DNA of 64,000 nucleotides from Bacteroidales bacterium (GTDB taxonomy: Bacteria > Bacteroidota > Bacteroidia > Bacteroidales > VadinHA17): contig JADJLX010000002.1 in NCBI GenBank assembly GCA_016709865.1, positions 434,001 through 498,000 of the forward strand, in the 5' to 3' direction. A program made the position numbers and the translations under genes. The first letter of the stretch is position 1. Every line of letters begins with the position of its first letter. Of this stretch, positions 18,765 through 29,382 are shown piece by piece. The notes under the pieces are model-generated. The model searched no databases. It had not been told where the DNA came from and worked only from the letters and a program-made list of their open reading frames with translations.

Positions 18765-20675
18765 ATGAAAAAAACTCTTGCTAAATTCTTCTTCCTGCTG
18801 ATTACAGGATTAGTTTCATCATTACCCAGGGTCTTTTCAGATCCGGTGAAACTCAATCTGACTAGTCCCGATGGCAAACTGCAGTGCCTTATTGCTACAG
18901 AAAATGATCAGATTTTTTTGTCTGTAAAGATGAATGGCACCCAGATTCTTGAACCTTCACCATTAATAATGTCAGTAGATGGTATCGAAATAACAAACGG
19001 AGTTAAAAGTGGAAAAATAAAAAATTACAGTTCACATGAGTCTTATCCCTTGTGGGGATTGCATTCAGTTGCAAGAGACTATTATAATGCCGCAACAATA
19101 GCGATTTCACATATTGAATCAGGTATTAAGTATTCGCTTGAAGCAAAGGTCTTTAATGATGCCGTAGCTTTCCGTTTCATAGTGCCTGGAAAAAAGAAAA
19201 CATCAAGAAAACCTGATGAAGCAACTATTTTTAAAGTTCCCGCAGGAAGCACCGCATGGTATCACGACCTCTACATGCATTATGAGGGGATTCATGAAAA
19301 TAAACTAATAGACACAATTCCATCAGGTGAGTGGACTGCTCCTCCCCTGATGGTAAAACTGAAAGATGGTAAAGGTTATCTGGCAATCTCCGAGGCCAAC
19401 CTGGTAAATTATGCAGGTATGGCTTTGCAGACTGACGGAAAGAACGGATTTACACTTCGACTTGGTCATAGTCATCCGCCATCTTATCCTTATATTTTAC
19501 GCTATAAAAAGGAAGATGTTGAAAGGCTTTCAAAGATTGCTGAGATTAAAGGAACAATTACAACACCATGGAGAGTAATCATTGCAGGTTTCGATCTTAA
19601 CACTATGATTAACAGTGATGTAATACAGAACCTATGCCCCCCTCCGGACAAGAAATTATTCCCTGCAGGCATTGAGAATGAATGGGTCAGGCCGGGTCGT
19701 GCAGTATGGAAATACCTTGATGGCGGAGGAGACGGAACGTTGTCAGTTATGAAGAAATTCTCTAAAGAAGCTGCTGAACTGGGATTTGAATACAACATAC
19801 TCGAAGGTTTCTGGAGCCGCTGGCCTGATGATTCTATTAAAGCACTTGTTGATTATTCAAAGGAACTTGGTGTTGGAATTATAGTATGGAAACATTCAAA
19901 TACTCTTTACGATCAGGTGGCAAGAAAGGAATTGTTTCAGCGATGCAATAAACTTGGAATTGCCGGATTAAAAATAGATTTCTTTGACCATGAGGCTAAG
20001 GAAGTTATCGATTTATATGAGACTATTGCAAGGGAAGCTGCAGCATTAAAGCTTGTTTTGATTTTTCATGGTGCAAATAAACCAACAGGGCTCTCACGTA
20101 CATGGCCCAACATCTTAATCTATGAATCTGTAAAGGGGATGGAGGCAAGCAAACTGACAGACAGGGCAACTCATGAGACCACTATCCCTTTTACAAGAAT
20201 GCTGGCCGGTCCGGCAGATTATTCCGTAACTCACTTCGGTGAAAGGCGGAAGAACACTACATGGGTTCATCAGGTGGCTACTGCTGCAATTTATTCTGCA
20301 CCGGTTATTACATATGCTTCCACACCAGCACATATCCTCGAAAACACGTGCGCTGAAATGATAAAGAGCATTCCTTCTGTGTGGGATGAAACAATAGTAC
20401 TTGCTCCTTCAGAAATAGGAGAACTGGCAATTTATGCCCAGAGAAAAGGATCAGCATGGTTTCTTTCAATCTTAAACGGACTTAGTGCCAGAACTGTTAA
20501 AATACCTCTTTCATTTCTTGGAAATGGCAATTATAACACTCTTGTTCTGCATGATGATGAAGATAATCCGGCTTCAGCTATCGTCATTAATGGTTCTGCA
20601 AACCAGAATGATACAATAGATATTACATTAGGAGAAGGTGGCGGATTTATGACGAGATTTACTCTAAAACAATAA
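18765..20675 (+). CDS. GH97 family glycosidase, probably retaining alpha-galactosidase type
   Basis: I prefer the ATG at 18765 because it begins directly with a signal peptide (MKKTLAKFFFLLITGLVSSL); an in-frame ATG at 18705 would add 20 unusual residues. The GH97 N-terminal beta-super-sandwich (LTSPDGKLQCLIATENDQ) is followed by a TIM barrel with WKYLDGGGDG, GIIVWKHSN and LKIDFFDHEAKEV. The aspartate in LKIDFFD (about residue 405) corresponds to the nucleophile of retaining GH97 enzymes, which argues for alpha-galactosidase-like rather than SusB-like inverting alpha-glucosidase activity; that is inference. It is last in the fucosidase cluster. Confidence 0.85.
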   Translation: MKKTLAKFFFLLITGLVSSLPRVFSDPVKLNLTSPDGKLQCLIATENDQIFLSVKMNGTQILEPSPLIMSVDGIEITNGVKSGKIKNYSSHESYPLWGLHSVARDYYNAATIAISHIESGIKYSLEAKVFNDAVAFRFIVPGKKKTSRKPDEATIFKVPAGSTAWYHDLYMHYEGIHENKLIDTIPSGEWTAPPLMVKLKDGKGYLAISEANLVNYAGMALQTDGKNGFTLRLGHSHPPSYPYILRYKKEDVERLSKIAEIKGTITTPWRVIIAGFDLNTMINSDVIQNLCPPPDKKLFPAGIENEWVRPGRAVWKYLDGGGDGTLSVMKKFSKEAAELGFEYNILEGFWSRWPDDSIKALVDYSKELGVGIIVWKHSNTLYDQVARKELFQRCNKLGIAGLKIDFFDHEAKEVIDLYETIAREAAALKLVLIFHGANKPTGLSRTWPNILIYESVKGMEASKLTDRATHETTIPFTRMLAGPADYSVTHFGERRKNTTWVHQVATAAIYSAPVITYASTPAHILENTCAEMIKSIPSVWDETIVLAPSEIGELAIYAQRKGSAWFLSILNGLSARTVKIPLSFLGNGNYNTLVLHDDEDNPASAIVINGSANQNDTIDITLGEGGGFMTRFTLKQ

Positions 20676-20757
20676 ATAAGGTTAACCTTTATTCAGGAAA
20701 TACCTAACAAAAATGATAATAAAAAGCACTTTTTGTTTGATTTATTAAAAATTTGGA

Positions 20758-20765
20758 TACATTTG
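20758..20765 (+). promoter_or_regulatory. Bacteroidetes-type promoter of the ilv-leu operon
   Basis: TACATTTG fits the -7 consensus TAnnTTTG. A TTTG at 20736-20739 lies 18 bp upstream, a proper -33 distance. Transcription would start near 20772, about 17 bp before the leader ORF. Confidence 0.6.
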
Positions 20766-20788
20766 TGCGACATTTTAAAATAAATAAA

Positions 20789-20845
20789 GTGAGAATATCT
20801 TTAATCCATATTATTGTCCTCCTCCTCATTATCAAGCGATCATGA
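20789..20845 (+). CDS. ilv-leu leader peptide (attenuator ORF)
   Basis: An 18-codon ORF with GTG start reads MRISLIHIIVLLLIIKRS, of which 11 residues are Ile, Leu or Val (six Ile, four Leu, one Val), with the unbroken run IIVLLLII at residues 8-15. It lies between the promoter and an intrinsic terminator, directly before a nine-gene operon making exactly these amino acids. Slow decoding when charged Ile/Leu/Val tRNA is scarce would stall the ribosome before the stop codon and favour antitermination. No in-frame ATG is available, so the GTG start is inferred from position after an A-rich stretch. It is too short to be called by standard gene finders. Confidence 0.85.
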   Translation: MRISLIHIIVLLLIIKRS

Positions 20846-20912
20846 ACCGGGAATAATATGTATTACTATAAATATACAGAAGCTTTCCGGGGAACCGGGA
20901 AGCTATTTTTTT
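20844..20912 (+). terminator. ilv-leu attenuator: terminator with alternative antiterminator
   Basis: The terminator stem is AGCTTTCCGG (20881-20890) with CCGGGAAGCT (20895-20904), one G-U pair, loop GGAA, followed by ATTTTTTT. GAACCGGGAA occurs twice, at 20844-20853 overlapping the leader stop and at 20892-20901 in the right terminator arm. The left arm (TTTCCGG) can therefore pair with either copy: upstream gives antitermination, downstream gives termination. A ribosome at the leader stop would cover the upstream copy and force termination. Confidence 0.8.
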
Positions 20913-20928
20913 AAATAGGGATTTTTAC

Positions 20929-22755
20929 ATGAAGAATTTACTCAGGAGCTCAAAAACAACTACCGGCAGAAATATGGCAGGAGCCAGGAGTCTGTGGCGT
21001 GCCAACGGGATGACTGAAGAACAGATGGGAAAACCCGTAATTGCAATTGTAAACTCATTTTCTCAGTTTGTGCCGGGACATGCACATCTTCATGAAATCG
21101 GACAGGTGGTAAAGAAAGAGATAGAGAAAAGAGGTCTTTTTGCAGCAGAATTTAATACCATTGCGATAGACGACGGCATCGCCATGGGTCACGATGGAAT
21201 GCTCTACTCCCTTCCTTCCAGGGAACTTATAGCTGATAGTGTTGAATATGTAGTGAATGCGCATCTGGCAGATGCCATGATTTGTATAAGCAATTGCGAC
21301 AAGATCACTCCTGGAATGCTGATGGCAGCTATGAGAATAAACATCCCTGTCGTTTTTGTTTCCGGAGGTCCTATGGAGGCCGGAAAATTCAAAAATAAAT
21401 CACTCGACCTTGTTGATGCAATGGTTGCGGGTGCAGATGATTCTATAAGCGACAGTGATCTTGATGAAATAGAAAAAGCTGCCTGTCCTACCTGCGGATC
21501 ATGTTCAGGTATGTTCACAGCAAACTCGATGAACTGTCTGACTGAGGCACTGGGTCTTTCACTTCCGGGAAACGGAACAGTTGTTGCGACACATCAGAAC
21601 AGGGTAAAACTATTTGAGAAAGGAGCCGCACTGATTGTTGAGCTTACAAACAGGTATTATAATGAGGGCGACAGTTCAGTTCTTCCGCGATCAATAGCCA
21701 CAAGAGAAGCATTCATGAATTCAATGTCGCTCGATATAGCTATGGGAGGCTCAACAAATACAGTTCTCCATCTTCTAGCTATTGCACAGGAAGCAGGTGT
21801 TGATTTTACTATGAAGGATATTGATAATCTATCACGTAAGATCCCTAATATATGCAAGGTCGCTCCAAGTTCACAGTATCATGTTCAGGATGTAAACCAT
21901 GCAGGTGGTATTCTGGGGATCATGGGCGAACTTGAACGCGGGAACCTGATTGATACTTCAGTCAAAAGAGTTGACTACCCTTCTCTTAAAAAAGCGATTG
22001 CCGATTGGGATATTATGGGCGGACAAGCTACAGAAGAAGCATACAATATTTTCAGAAGCGCTCCGTCGCTCGTTAAAAATCTTAAGATGGGTTCTCATGA
22101 TACTTTTTACCGGGAACTAGATACAGACAGAAAAAATGGATGTATCAGATCAGTTAAAGACCCTTACAGTAAAGATGGCGGGCTGGTTGTGTTATATGGA
22201 AACATTGCAGGTAAAGGATGTATTGTTAAAACAGCAGGGATAGATGAATCGCTTTTCACATTTACAGGAAATGCAATTGTCTATGAATCACAGGATGATG
22301 CTGTTGAAGGAATACTTACAGATAAGGTTAAAGCGGGTGATGTGGTAGTTATCAGATATGAAGGTCCAAAAGGCGGACCCGGAATGCAGGAGATGCTTTA
22401 TCCAACCTCATACCTGAAATCTAAAGGACTCGGTAAAGCATGTGCCTTGATAACAGATGGCCGTTTTTCCGGTGGAACGTCCGGACTTTCTATTGGACAC
22501 ATTTCTCCGGAGGCAGCAGCCGGCGGGGAGCTTGCACTTATAAAAACAGGTGATAAAATTGAAATCAAAATCTCAGAAAGAAAAATTAATGTCCTTCTTT
22601 CACCAGAAGAATTGATGAAGAGAGAAAAAGAAGAGAAATCGAGAGGTGATAAAGCCTATAAACCGGTAAACAGAAACAGAATAATTCCTGCCTCCCTCAG
22701 AGCATATGCGGCAAACGTAAGCTCAGCCGATCTGGGTGCAATAAGGTTAATATAG
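20929..22755 (+). CDS. ilvD: Dihydroxy-acid dehydratase
   Basis: 608 residues. It dehydrates 2,3-dihydroxy-isovalerate and 2,3-dihydroxy-3-methylvalerate to the keto acids of valine and isoleucine. Cysteines for the Fe-S cluster are present in [12 protein letters not shown] near residue 122 and [18 protein letters not shown] near 190, and the C-terminal [20 protein letters not shown] motif is intact. It is the first structural gene of the operon, 17 bp past the attenuator T-tract, so its expression depends directly on readthrough. ilvB follows 12 bp later. Confidence 0.97.
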   Translation: MKNLLRSSKTTTGRNMAGARSLWRANGMTEEQMGKPVIAIVNSFSQFVPGHAHLHEIGQVVKKEIEKRGLFAAEFNTIAIDDGIAMGHDGMLYSLPSRELIADSVEYVVNAHLADAMICISNCDKITPGMLMAAMRINIPVVFVSGGPMEAGKFKNKSLDLVDAMVAGADDSISDSDLDEIEKAACPTCGSCSGMFTANSMNCLTEALGLSLPGNGTVVATHQNRVKLFEKGAALIVELTNRYYNEGDSSVLPRSIATREAFMNSMSLDIAMGGSTNTVLHLLAIAQEAGVDFTMKDIDNLSRKIPNICKVAPSSQYHVQDVNHAGGILGIMGELERGNLIDTSVKRVDYPSLKKAIADWDIMGGQATEEAYNIFRSAPSLVKNLKMGSHDTFYRELDTDRKNGCIRSVKDPYSKDGGLVVLYGNIAGKGCIVKTAGIDESLFTFTGNAIVYESQDDAVEGILTDKVKAGDVVVIRYEGPKGGPGMQEMLYPTSYLKSKGLGKACALITDGRFSGGTSGLSIGHISPEAAAGGELALIKTGDKIEIKISERKINVLLSPEELMKREKEEKSRGDKAYKPVNRNRIIPASLRAYAANVSSADLGAIRLI

Positions 22756-22767
22756 AAAATTGATTAT

Positions 22768-24507
22768 ATGAAGACTGTAAAACAAAAGGAAACTGCAAAA
22801 GCGCAGGTTAATGGTCACGAACACATTACAGGAGCAGAAGCTCTTTTAAACTGTCTGGTTGAAGAAGGTGTTGATACTGTTTTTGGCTATCCCGGAGGAG
22901 CTATAATGCCTATTTATGATACACTCCTCGACTTTGAAGGAAGAATCAGTCATTACCTTACCCGTCATGAGCAGGGCGCGGCCCATGCAGCACAGGCCTA
23001 TGCAATGGTCACCGGTAAACCAGGCATCTGTTTTGCGACTTCCGGTCCGGGAGCAACTAACCTCGTAACAGGTATAGCCAATGCGTTTCTCGATTCAGTA
23101 CCAACAGTTTTCATTACAGCCCAGGTTGTTTCAACCCTTATTGGTACCGATGCATTTCAGGAGACAGATATCATAGGTGTCTCCATGCCGGTAACAAAAT
23201 GGAACTGCCAGGTGAAAAAGGCTGAAGACATTCCGGAAGTAATTGCAAAAGCATTTTATATAGCAACAACAGGGCGTCCGGGACCAGTTCTTATCGATAT
23301 AACAAAGGATGCACAGCTTGAAAAACTCGATTTCAAATACAAAAAATGTGATTATTTAAGGAGCTATAATCCCCATGTCCCTCTGAATAAGAAGCCAATT
23401 GAGTCAGCAGCTATAATGATAAATCATGCAGAACGGCCGTTGATCCTTGCCGGACATGGAATTCTTCTTTCAGGGGCTGAAAAGGAGCTTCAGTCTTTTG
23501 CAGAAAAAACAGGAATACCGGTTGCCGTAACGCTTCTGGGAATTTCTGGATTCCCTACCGGACACAGGCTCTTTGCTGGGTTGCTTGGTATGCATGGAAA
23601 TTATGGTCCAAACCTGCTTACAAACCAGGCTGATCTCATAATTGCAATCGGAATGCGCTTCGATGACCGTGTTACCGGTAATCTTAAAAAATATGCCAAA
23701 CAGGCGACAATCATACATATTGAGATCGACCAGGCTGAGATTAATAAGAATGTAGCAGTAGATGTAGAGATTCATAATGATGCCAAAGAGGTCCTTAATT
23801 ATCTGATCCCTCTGGTTAAACCAAACTCCTTCGAAAAATGGATCAGGGAATTCAGAATCTGTGATAAAGAGGAATATGATAAAGTAATAAAGCCTGAAAC
23901 GAAACCCGAAAAAGGTGCAATCCGTATGGGCGAGGTAGTCAGCATGGTTTCTGACCTCACACAGGGGGAAGCAATTGTTGTTACCGATGTTGGGCAGAAT
24001 CAGATGTATGCAGCACGCTACTATAAATATAAGAATCCAAACAGCTGGGTAACATCTGGCGGAATGGGAACAATGGGTTTCGGATTACCTGCAGGTATTG
24101 GAGCAAAGCTTGGACACCCGGATAAGGAAGTGATTACATTTCTTGGCGATGGCGGATTCCAGATGACAATGCAGGAGCTGGGAACGATACTTCAATATAA
24201 GATACCGGTAAAGATTATCATTCTTAATAATGATTTTCTGGGAATGGTCCGCCAATGGCAGGATATGTTCTTTGAAAAAAGGTATGCTTCGACAGAGCTC
24301 ACAAATCCCGACTTCGTAATGATATCCAAAGCATTTGGAATCCCTGCAAAAAAAGTTGTGAAAAGAGAGGATCTGAAGGATGCACTTACCGAAATGATCG
24401 AATCAAAGAGCGCTTACCTGCTCGAAATTAAAGTACAGAAAGAAGGAAATGTCTTCCCGATGGTAGAACCAGGCAAATCAGTATCAGAAATCAGATTAAC
24501 TTATTAA
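22768..24507 (+). CDS. ilvB: Acetolactate synthase, large catalytic subunit
   Basis: 579 residues with the three thiamine-diphosphate enzyme domains. [18 protein letters not shown] near residue 35 and the catalytic glutamate in [14 protein letters not shown] near 66 are present. The FAD region is in the middle, and [18 protein letters not shown] plus [12 protein letters not shown] near 460-490 bind ThDP-Mg. It condenses pyruvate with itself or with 2-ketobutyrate. The small regulatory subunit follows 62 bp later, with a GC-rich repeat between. Confidence 0.97.
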   Translation: MKTVKQKETAKAQVNGHEHITGAEALLNCLVEEGVDTVFGYPGGAIMPIYDTLLDFEGRISHYLTRHEQGAAHAAQAYAMVTGKPGICFATSGPGATNLVTGIANAFLDSVPTVFITAQVVSTLIGTDAFQETDIIGVSMPVTKWNCQVKKAEDIPEVIAKAFYIATTGRPGPVLIDITKDAQLEKLDFKYKKCDYLRSYNPHVPLNKKPIESAAIMINHAERPLILAGHGILLSGAEKELQSFAEKTGIPVAVTLLGISGFPTGHRLFAGLLGMHGNYGPNLLTNQADLIIAIGMRFDDRVTGNLKKYAKQATIIHIEIDQAEINKNVAVDVEIHNDAKEVLNYLIPLVKPNSFEKWIREFRICDKEEYDKVIKPETKPEKGAIRMGEVVSMVSDLTQGEAIVVTDVGQNQMYAARYYKYKNPNSWVTSGGMGTMGFGLPAGIGAKLGHPDKEVITFLGDGGFQMTMQELGTILQYKIPVKIIILNNDFLGMVRQWQDMFFEKRYASTELTNPDFVMISKAFGIPAKKVVKREDLKDALTEMIESKSAYLLEIKVQKEGNVFPMVEPGKSVSEIRLTY

Positions 24508-24521
24508 ATATCAGGTCCTGA

Positions 24522-24552
24522 CAAGCCCCCCTTTAGGGGGGATGGGGGGCAG
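24522..24552. repeat. GCCCCCC/GGGGGGC hairpin repeat between ilvB and ilvN
   Basis: AAGCCCCCCTTTAGGGGGG followed by ATGGGGGGCA forms a GC hairpin with two alternative right arms. It is inside the operon, so it is unlikely to be a full terminator; it may tune transcript stability. Confidence 0.6.
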
Positions 24553-24569
24553 AAAATAAAACCAAGATT

Positions 24570-25130
24570 ATGCAACAGGAATTTACAATATCAGTTTTTA
24601 CCGAGGACCACATCGGGATACTCGGACAGATAACAATAATACTCACCAGAAGGCAGATAAACATCGAAAGTATAACTGCATCTGAATCAGCCGTAAAAGG
24701 AGCCCAACTACTTACTATTGTAGTAAAAACAACTCCTGAAATGATCCAGAAGGTGGCAAGGCAGATGGAAAAACTGATCGATGTATTAAAGGTCTTTGTA
24801 CATACTTCCGACCAGATAATTTATCAGGAAATTGCTCTCTTTAAAGTTCCGACAAAAGGACTTATGTCGGGCAATATTGTTGACCATGTAGTAAGGGCTC
24901 ATCATGCAAGGATCCTTGAGGTATCTCCTGAATATATCGTAATTGAGAAGACCGGTCACAAGACAGAAATTACTGACTTGCTCACCCAGCTTGAACCATA
25001 TGGTGTTCTTCAGTTTGCCAGGTCGGGAAGGGTTGCAATTACAAAACAGGTTAAAGAGCTTACATCATATCTGAAAGAGATGGATGAGGCAAACAGGTTC
25101 AAATCAGAAAAAATAGAAATACTTAACTAA
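24570..25130 (+). CDS. ilvN: Acetolactate synthase, small regulatory subunit
   Basis: 186 residues. An N-terminal ACT domain (FTEDHIGILGQITIILTRRQINIESITASES) and a C-terminal ALS-C domain match the regulatory subunit that gives feedback inhibition by valine-type products. It follows ilvB in the standard order. The gap to ilvC (124 bp) is mostly GC-rich repeat. It could equally be called ilvH; the paralogue distinction cannot be made here. Confidence 0.93.
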   Translation: MQQEFTISVFTEDHIGILGQITIILTRRQINIESITASESAVKGAQLLTIVVKTTPEMIQKVARQMEKLIDVLKVFVHTSDQIIYQEIALFKVPTKGLMSGNIVDHVVRAHHARILEVSPEYIVIEKTGHKTEITDLLTQLEPYGVLQFARSGRVAITKQVKELTSYLKEMDEANRFKSEKIEILN

Positions 25131-25135
25131 ATAAG

Positions 25136-25205
25136 TGCCCCCTTCCCCCTAAAGGGGGTATAATTCAAAGCAGGCTTAGCCCCCCTTCAGGGGGGGTGGG
25201 GGGCA
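25136..25205. repeat. Double CCCCCTAAAGGGGG repeat between ilvN and ilvC
   Basis: TGCCCCCTTCCCCCTAAAGG with its GGGGTATAATTC tail is followed by TTAGCCCCCCTTCAGGGGGG and TGGGGGGC. Two GC hairpins stand in series, a layout nearly the same as the block at 32593-32665 after leuB. Confidence 0.65.
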
Positions 25206-25254
25206 AAAAATAAGAAAATAAGAAATGTATTAATCAAACTTAATAATTAACATC

Positions 25255-26301
25255 ATGGCAAAAATTGATTTTGGCGGCGTTGTGGAAAATGTAGTAACAA
25301 GAGAAGAATTTTCACTTGCAAAAGCCCGCGAAGTTCTTAAAAATGAGGTGGTAGCAGTTATCGGATATGGAGTACAGGGACCAGCCCAGGCTCTTAATAT
25401 GAAAGATAACGGCATTAATGTCATTATCGGACAGGCACCCGAGTTTAAAGCCGATTGGGACAAAGCTGTAAAGGATGGATTTGTTCCCGGAAAAACTCTC
25501 TTCCCTATTGAAGAGGCTGTAAAAAAAGGAACTGTAATTCAATACCTTGTTTCAGATGCTGCCCAGAGAATTTTATGGCCGGTTCTGAAACCATGTTTAA
25601 AGAAAGGAGATGCTCTCTATTTCTCGCATGGTTTCTCCATTACATACAAAGAACATACAGGAGTTATTCCTCCGGCAGATGTTGATGTTATTCTTGTTGC
25701 CCCGAAAGGTTCAGGCACTAGTGTAAGACGCAATTTCCTTGCAGGTGCAGGTATTAACTCAAGCTATTCGGTATTCCAGGATTTCACAGGAAGAGCTGAA
25801 GAGCGTACAATAGCTCTCGGAATAGCAATTGGCTCAGGTTACCTCTTCCCTACTACATTTGAACAGGAAGTTTACAGCGATCTTACAGGAGAACGTGGTG
25901 TACTGATGGGTGCACTTGCCGGTATAATGGATGCACAGTACCAGGTATTACGCGAAAACGGACATAGCCCTTCTGAAGCTTTCAATGAGACAGTTGAGGA
26001 ACTGACACAGAGCCTTATCCGTCTTGTCGACGAAAAAGGAATGGACTGGATGTATGCGAATTGCAGTGCCACAGCACAGCGCGGAGCACTCGACTGGAGA
26101 CCCAAGTTTAAAGCTGCAACTCTGCCTGTCTTCACCGACCTTTATAACAAAGTCAAATCAGGTGAAGAATGTGTAAGGGTTCTGAAATCTACCGGTGCAC
26201 CAAACTACAAAGAAGTACTTGACAAGGAACTTGGAGAACTTGGCAATTCAGAGATGTGGAGAGCTGGTGCTGCAGTGAGAAAACTGAGACCAATCAAGTA
26301 A
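25255..26301 (+). CDS. ilvC: Ketol-acid reductoisomerase
   Basis: 348 residues, the short class I length. The Rossmann motif [19 protein letters not shown] near residue 36 binds NADPH, followed by [10 protein letters not shown] near 122 and [16 protein letters not shown]. The knotted C-terminal domain carries the metal-binding acids ([30 protein letters not shown]). It isomerises and reduces 2-acetolactate and 2-aceto-2-hydroxybutyrate. leuA follows 27 bp later. Confidence 0.97.
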   Translation: MAKIDFGGVVENVVTREEFSLAKAREVLKNEVVAVIGYGVQGPAQALNMKDNGINVIIGQAPEFKADWDKAVKDGFVPGKTLFPIEEAVKKGTVIQYLVSDAAQRILWPVLKPCLKKGDALYFSHGFSITYKEHTGVIPPADVDVILVAPKGSGTSVRRNFLAGAGINSSYSVFQDFTGRAEERTIALGIAIGSGYLFPTTFEQEVYSDLTGERGVLMGALAGIMDAQYQVLRENGHSPSEAFNETVEELTQSLIRLVDEKGMDWMYANCSATAQRGALDWRPKFKAATLPVFTDLYNKVKSGEECVRVLKSTGAPNYKEVLDKELGELGNSEMWRAGAAVRKLRPIK

Positions 26302-26328
26302 TAATTTTTTACAAATAATATACAGAAC

Positions 26329-27822
26329 ATGGACGATAAGGTCATTATTTTCGATACCACCCTGAGAGATGGTGAACAGGTACCCGGATGCCAGTTAAAC
26401 ACAATTGAAAAGATTGAAGTCGCCCAGGCTCTAGAAGCCCTGGGAGTCGATGTCATCGAAGCCGGCTTCCCTATCTCAAGTCCCGGCGATTTCAAGTCGG
26501 TTGTTGAAATATCAAAGGCAGTTTCAAATCCGGTGATTTGTGCACTCACAAGGGCTGTCAAAAAAGATATTGAGGTTGCTGCAGAGGCTCTTCAATATGC
26601 AAAAAGGAAGAGGATTCATACTGGTATCGGAACCTCATCCTTCCATATTAAGTATAAAATCAAGACAACTCCTGAGGAGATTATAAAAAGAGCTGCTGAT
26701 GCTGTTAAATATGCAAGAAAATTTGTTGATGATGTTGAGTTCTATGCAGAAGACGCAGGAAGAAGTGAAAACGAATACCTTGCAAAAGTAATTGAAGCAG
26801 TTATAAAAGCTGGTGCTACAGTAGTTAACATCCCTGATACAACAGGCTACTGTCTCCCTGAGGAGTATGGACAAAAGATTAAGTATCTGAGAGATAATGT
26901 TCCGAATATCGACAAAGCAATTATTTCTACACATTGCCACAACGATCTTGGAATGGCTACTGCCAATACAATGATGGGTATTATTAACGGTGCACGCCAG
27001 GTTGAGGTAACTATTAATGGTATTGGCGAACGGGCAGGAAACACTTCGCTCGAGGAGATTGCCATGATTATAAAAAGCCACCATAATCTCAATCTTCGCA
27101 CAGATATCAATACAAAACTGATATACAGTACCAGCAGGCTCGTTTCAACACTTATGAGTATGCCTGTTCAGGCCAACAAAGCAATTGTTGGAAGAAATGC
27201 CTTCGCTCACTCTTCTGGTATTCATCAGGACGGTGTTCTGAAAAACAGGGAAAACTACGAAATAATTGATCCTGTTGAAGTTGGTATAAAAGAGTCTTCA
27301 ATAATCCTGACTGCCAGAAGCGGCAGAGCTGCCCTGAACCACAGGCTTGAACTCCTTGGTTTTAAATTTGGCAAGGAAGAGATTGATGATATTTACCACC
27401 GCTTCCTCACTCTTGCTGATAAGAAGAAAGATATCAACGATGAGGATATCAGGATTCTCGCCGGTGAGGTTTTCCAGGGTGAAAAGTCAATGAAACTCGA
27501 TCTGCTTCAGGTCTCATGCGGCAAATCATTGATTCCTGTAGCTACTGTTGGCATGAAAATAAATGGTGAGGTTCATTATGCAACATCATCAGGCAATGGC
27601 CCAATAGATGCCTCTTTTACTGCAGTTAAACAACTGATCAGCAAGACAGTACATCTCGAGGAATTTCTTATACAGGCTATTACCAAAGGCAGTGATGACC
27701 TGGGTAAGGTGCACATACAGGTTGAACATCAGGGCAAAATGTACTATGGCTTCTCAGCAAATACTGATATTATAACAGCTTCTGTTGAAGCATTTATTGA
27801 TGCTCTTGCTAAAATACAATAG
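26329..27822 (+). CDS. leuA: 2-isopropylmalate synthase
   Basis: 497 residues. It condenses acetyl-CoA with 2-ketoisovalerate, the first leucine-specific step. [20 protein letters not shown] is the N-terminal catalytic motif; [19 protein letters not shown] holds the metal histidines, and [17 protein letters not shown] follows. The C-terminal third is the LeuA dimer regulatory domain that binds leucine. A second, divergent member of the same family lies at 29982. A 133-bp gap filled by a CTCTGTG repeat separates it from leuC. Confidence 0.93.
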   Translation: MDDKVIIFDTTLRDGEQVPGCQLNTIEKIEVAQALEALGVDVIEAGFPISSPGDFKSVVEISKAVSNPVICALTRAVKKDIEVAAEALQYAKRKRIHTGIGTSSFHIKYKIKTTPEEIIKRAADAVKYARKFVDDVEFYAEDAGRSENEYLAKVIEAVIKAGATVVNIPDTTGYCLPEEYGQKIKYLRDNVPNIDKAIISTHCHNDLGMATANTMMGIINGARQVEVTINGIGERAGNTSLEEIAMIIKSHHNLNLRTDINTKLIYSTSRLVSTLMSMPVQANKAIVGRNAFAHSSGIHQDGVLKNRENYEIIDPVEVGIKESSIILTARSGRAALNHRLELLGFKFGKEEIDDIYHRFLTLADKKKDINDEDIRILAGEVFQGEKSMKLDLLQVSCGKSLIPVATVGMKINGEVHYATSSGNGPIDASFTAVKQLISKTVHLEEFLIQAITKGSDDLGKVHIQVEHQGKMYYGFSANTDIITASVEAFIDALAKIQ

Positions 27823-27841
27823 AGTAACATATTGATTAATT

Positions 27842-27945
27842 CCCTCTGTGTAACTCCTTAATCAATAAGGGGTGAGACTCTGTGTAAGTTCTTAAAAAAG
27901 TTACACAGAGAGACACTGAGAAGACACAGAGTGACACAGAGAAAA
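27842..27945. repeat. CTCTGTGTAAC/CACAGAG repeat, copy 2, inside the ilv-leu operon
   Basis: Left half CTCTGTGTAACTCC...CTCTGTGTAAG, centre TTCTTAAAAAAG, right half TTACACAGAGAGACACTGAG and more CACAGAG units. It starts about 20 bp after leuA and ends 10 bp before the leuC start, so it forms the 5' neighbourhood of leuC. Confidence 0.75.
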
Positions 27946-27955
27946 AGATGAAAAA

Positions 27956-29371
27956 TTGAAAGCAAAAACACTTTTTGATAAAATCTGGGACGGCCACGTG
28001 GTGCGCTCCATAGAAGATGGCCCCGATGTTCTGTATATCGACAGGCACTTCATACATGAAGTAACAAGTCCTCAGGCATTTAATGGCCTGAAGGAACGCG
28101 GGATCCCTGTATTCAGACCCGATAAAACACTTGCTACTGCCGACCATAACATCCCGACACAGAATCAGCACATGCAGATTCGCGATGAGTTATCGCGTAA
28201 CCAGGTAGAAAGGCTCACCGAAAATTGCAAGAAACACGGAATCGAATTATTCGGTCTGAACCATTCCAAAAACGGAATAGTGCATGTTATAGGTCCCGAA
28301 CTTGGATATACCCTTCCGGGAATGACAATCGTGTGTGGCGACAGCCATACATCCACGCATGGTGCTTTTGGAACAATTGCTTTTGGTATCGGAACAAGCG
28401 AGGTTGAAATGGTTCTTGCCACTCAGTGTATCCTTCAGCCAAAGCCTAAGAAAATGAAGATTACCCTTAATGGCAAGCTTCAGAAAGGAGTTACTTCCAA
28501 AGACATTATCATGTACATTATTGCGGAGATCTCTGCAAGCGGTGCGACAGGTTATTTTGTTGAATATTGCGGTCGGGCAATCACCAGCCTCAGTATGGAA
28601 GCAAGAATGACTATCTGTAACATGAGTATTGAGATGGGCGCACGCGGCGGATTGATAGCTCCCGACGAAATCACCTTCGACTACCTTAGGAAGCTTCCCG
28701 CAGTAAGGGATGTTGAAAACCTGAACAGGGCTATTGCGGAGTGGAAATATCTGAAGAGCGATGAGGATGCTGTATTTGATAAAGAGCTGGTTTTTGATGC
28801 TGCAGCTATAAAACCGATGATCACCTATGGCACAAACCCGGGAATGGGTATGGCTATAGACAGCACTATACCCTTGTCTGAGGTAAAAGATGAAAAAGCA
28901 TCTGCTTCTTTTATCAAATCTCTTGATTACATGGGATTTAAACCGGGAATGAAACTTCTTGGACATCCAATAAATTATGTATTTATCGGAAGCTGCACAA
29001 ATGGCAGAATTGAAGATTTCAGGGCCTTTGCTGAAATAATTAAAGGGAGGAAAAAAGCAGACAATGTAACCGCACTGATTGTTCCAGGCTCCAAAAAAGT
29101 TGAAGAACAGATGGTTGCAGAAGGACTGATAGATATATATAAAAAAGCAGGATTCGAGGTAAGACAACCGGGTTGTTCATCATGCCTTGCTATGAATGAG
29201 GATAAAATTCCTGTCGGGAAATACGCTGTATCAACCTCGAACAGAAATTTTGAAGGCAGACAGGGACCGGGTGCGCGCACTATGCTTGCCAGTCCTCTGA
29301 CAGCTGCAGCCGCCGCAATTACCGGTAAGATTTCTGATCCAAGAGACTTTCTTTCTAATTCAAAAGCTTAA
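27956..29371 (+). CDS. leuC: 3-isopropylmalate dehydratase, large subunit
   Basis: 471 residues of the aconitase family. [21 protein letters not shown] and the Fe-S ligands in [13 protein letters not shown] and [11 protein letters not shown] are intact, as is the ending [22 protein letters not shown]. The only in-frame start consistent with the family N-terminus ([13 protein letters not shown]) is TTG at 27956. An out-of-frame ATG at 27948 reads only Met-Lys-Asn-stop, its TGA overlapping the TTG. One more A in the A5 run at 27951-27955 would join that ATG to leuC. Together with leuD it isomerises 2-isopropylmalate and perhaps also citramalate. Confidence 0.93.
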   Translation: MKAKTLFDKIWDGHVVRSIEDGPDVLYIDRHFIHEVTSPQAFNGLKERGIPVFRPDKTLATADHNIPTQNQHMQIRDELSRNQVERLTENCKKHGIELFGLNHSKNGIVHVIGPELGYTLPGMTIVCGDSHTSTHGAFGTIAFGIGTSEVEMVLATQCILQPKPKKMKITLNGKLQKGVTSKDIIMYIIAEISASGATGYFVEYCGRAITSLSMEARMTICNMSIEMGARGGLIAPDEITFDYLRKLPAVRDVENLNRAIAEWKYLKSDEDAVFDKELVFDAAAIKPMITYGTNPGMGMAIDSTIPLSEVKDEKASASFIKSLDYMGFKPGMKLLGHPINYVFIGSCTNGRIEDFRAFAEIIKGRKKADNVTALIVPGSKKVEEQMVAEGLIDIYKKAGFEVRQPGCSSCLAMNEDKIPVGKYAVSTSNRNFEGRQGPGARTMLASPLTAAAAAITGKISDPRDFLSNSKA

Positions 29372-29382
29372 AATAATCTGAT

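Noticed and set aside
24522..25205. GC-rich hairpins in the ilv operon as true terminators
   Set aside because: They lack a U-tract and lie between genes that must be co-expressed, so they are listed as repeats only.
28247..29167. 306-residue minus-strand frame within leuC
   Set aside because: Antisense to intact leuC with Fe-S motifs; translation is Cys/Tyr/Phe-rich and typical of a shadow frame.
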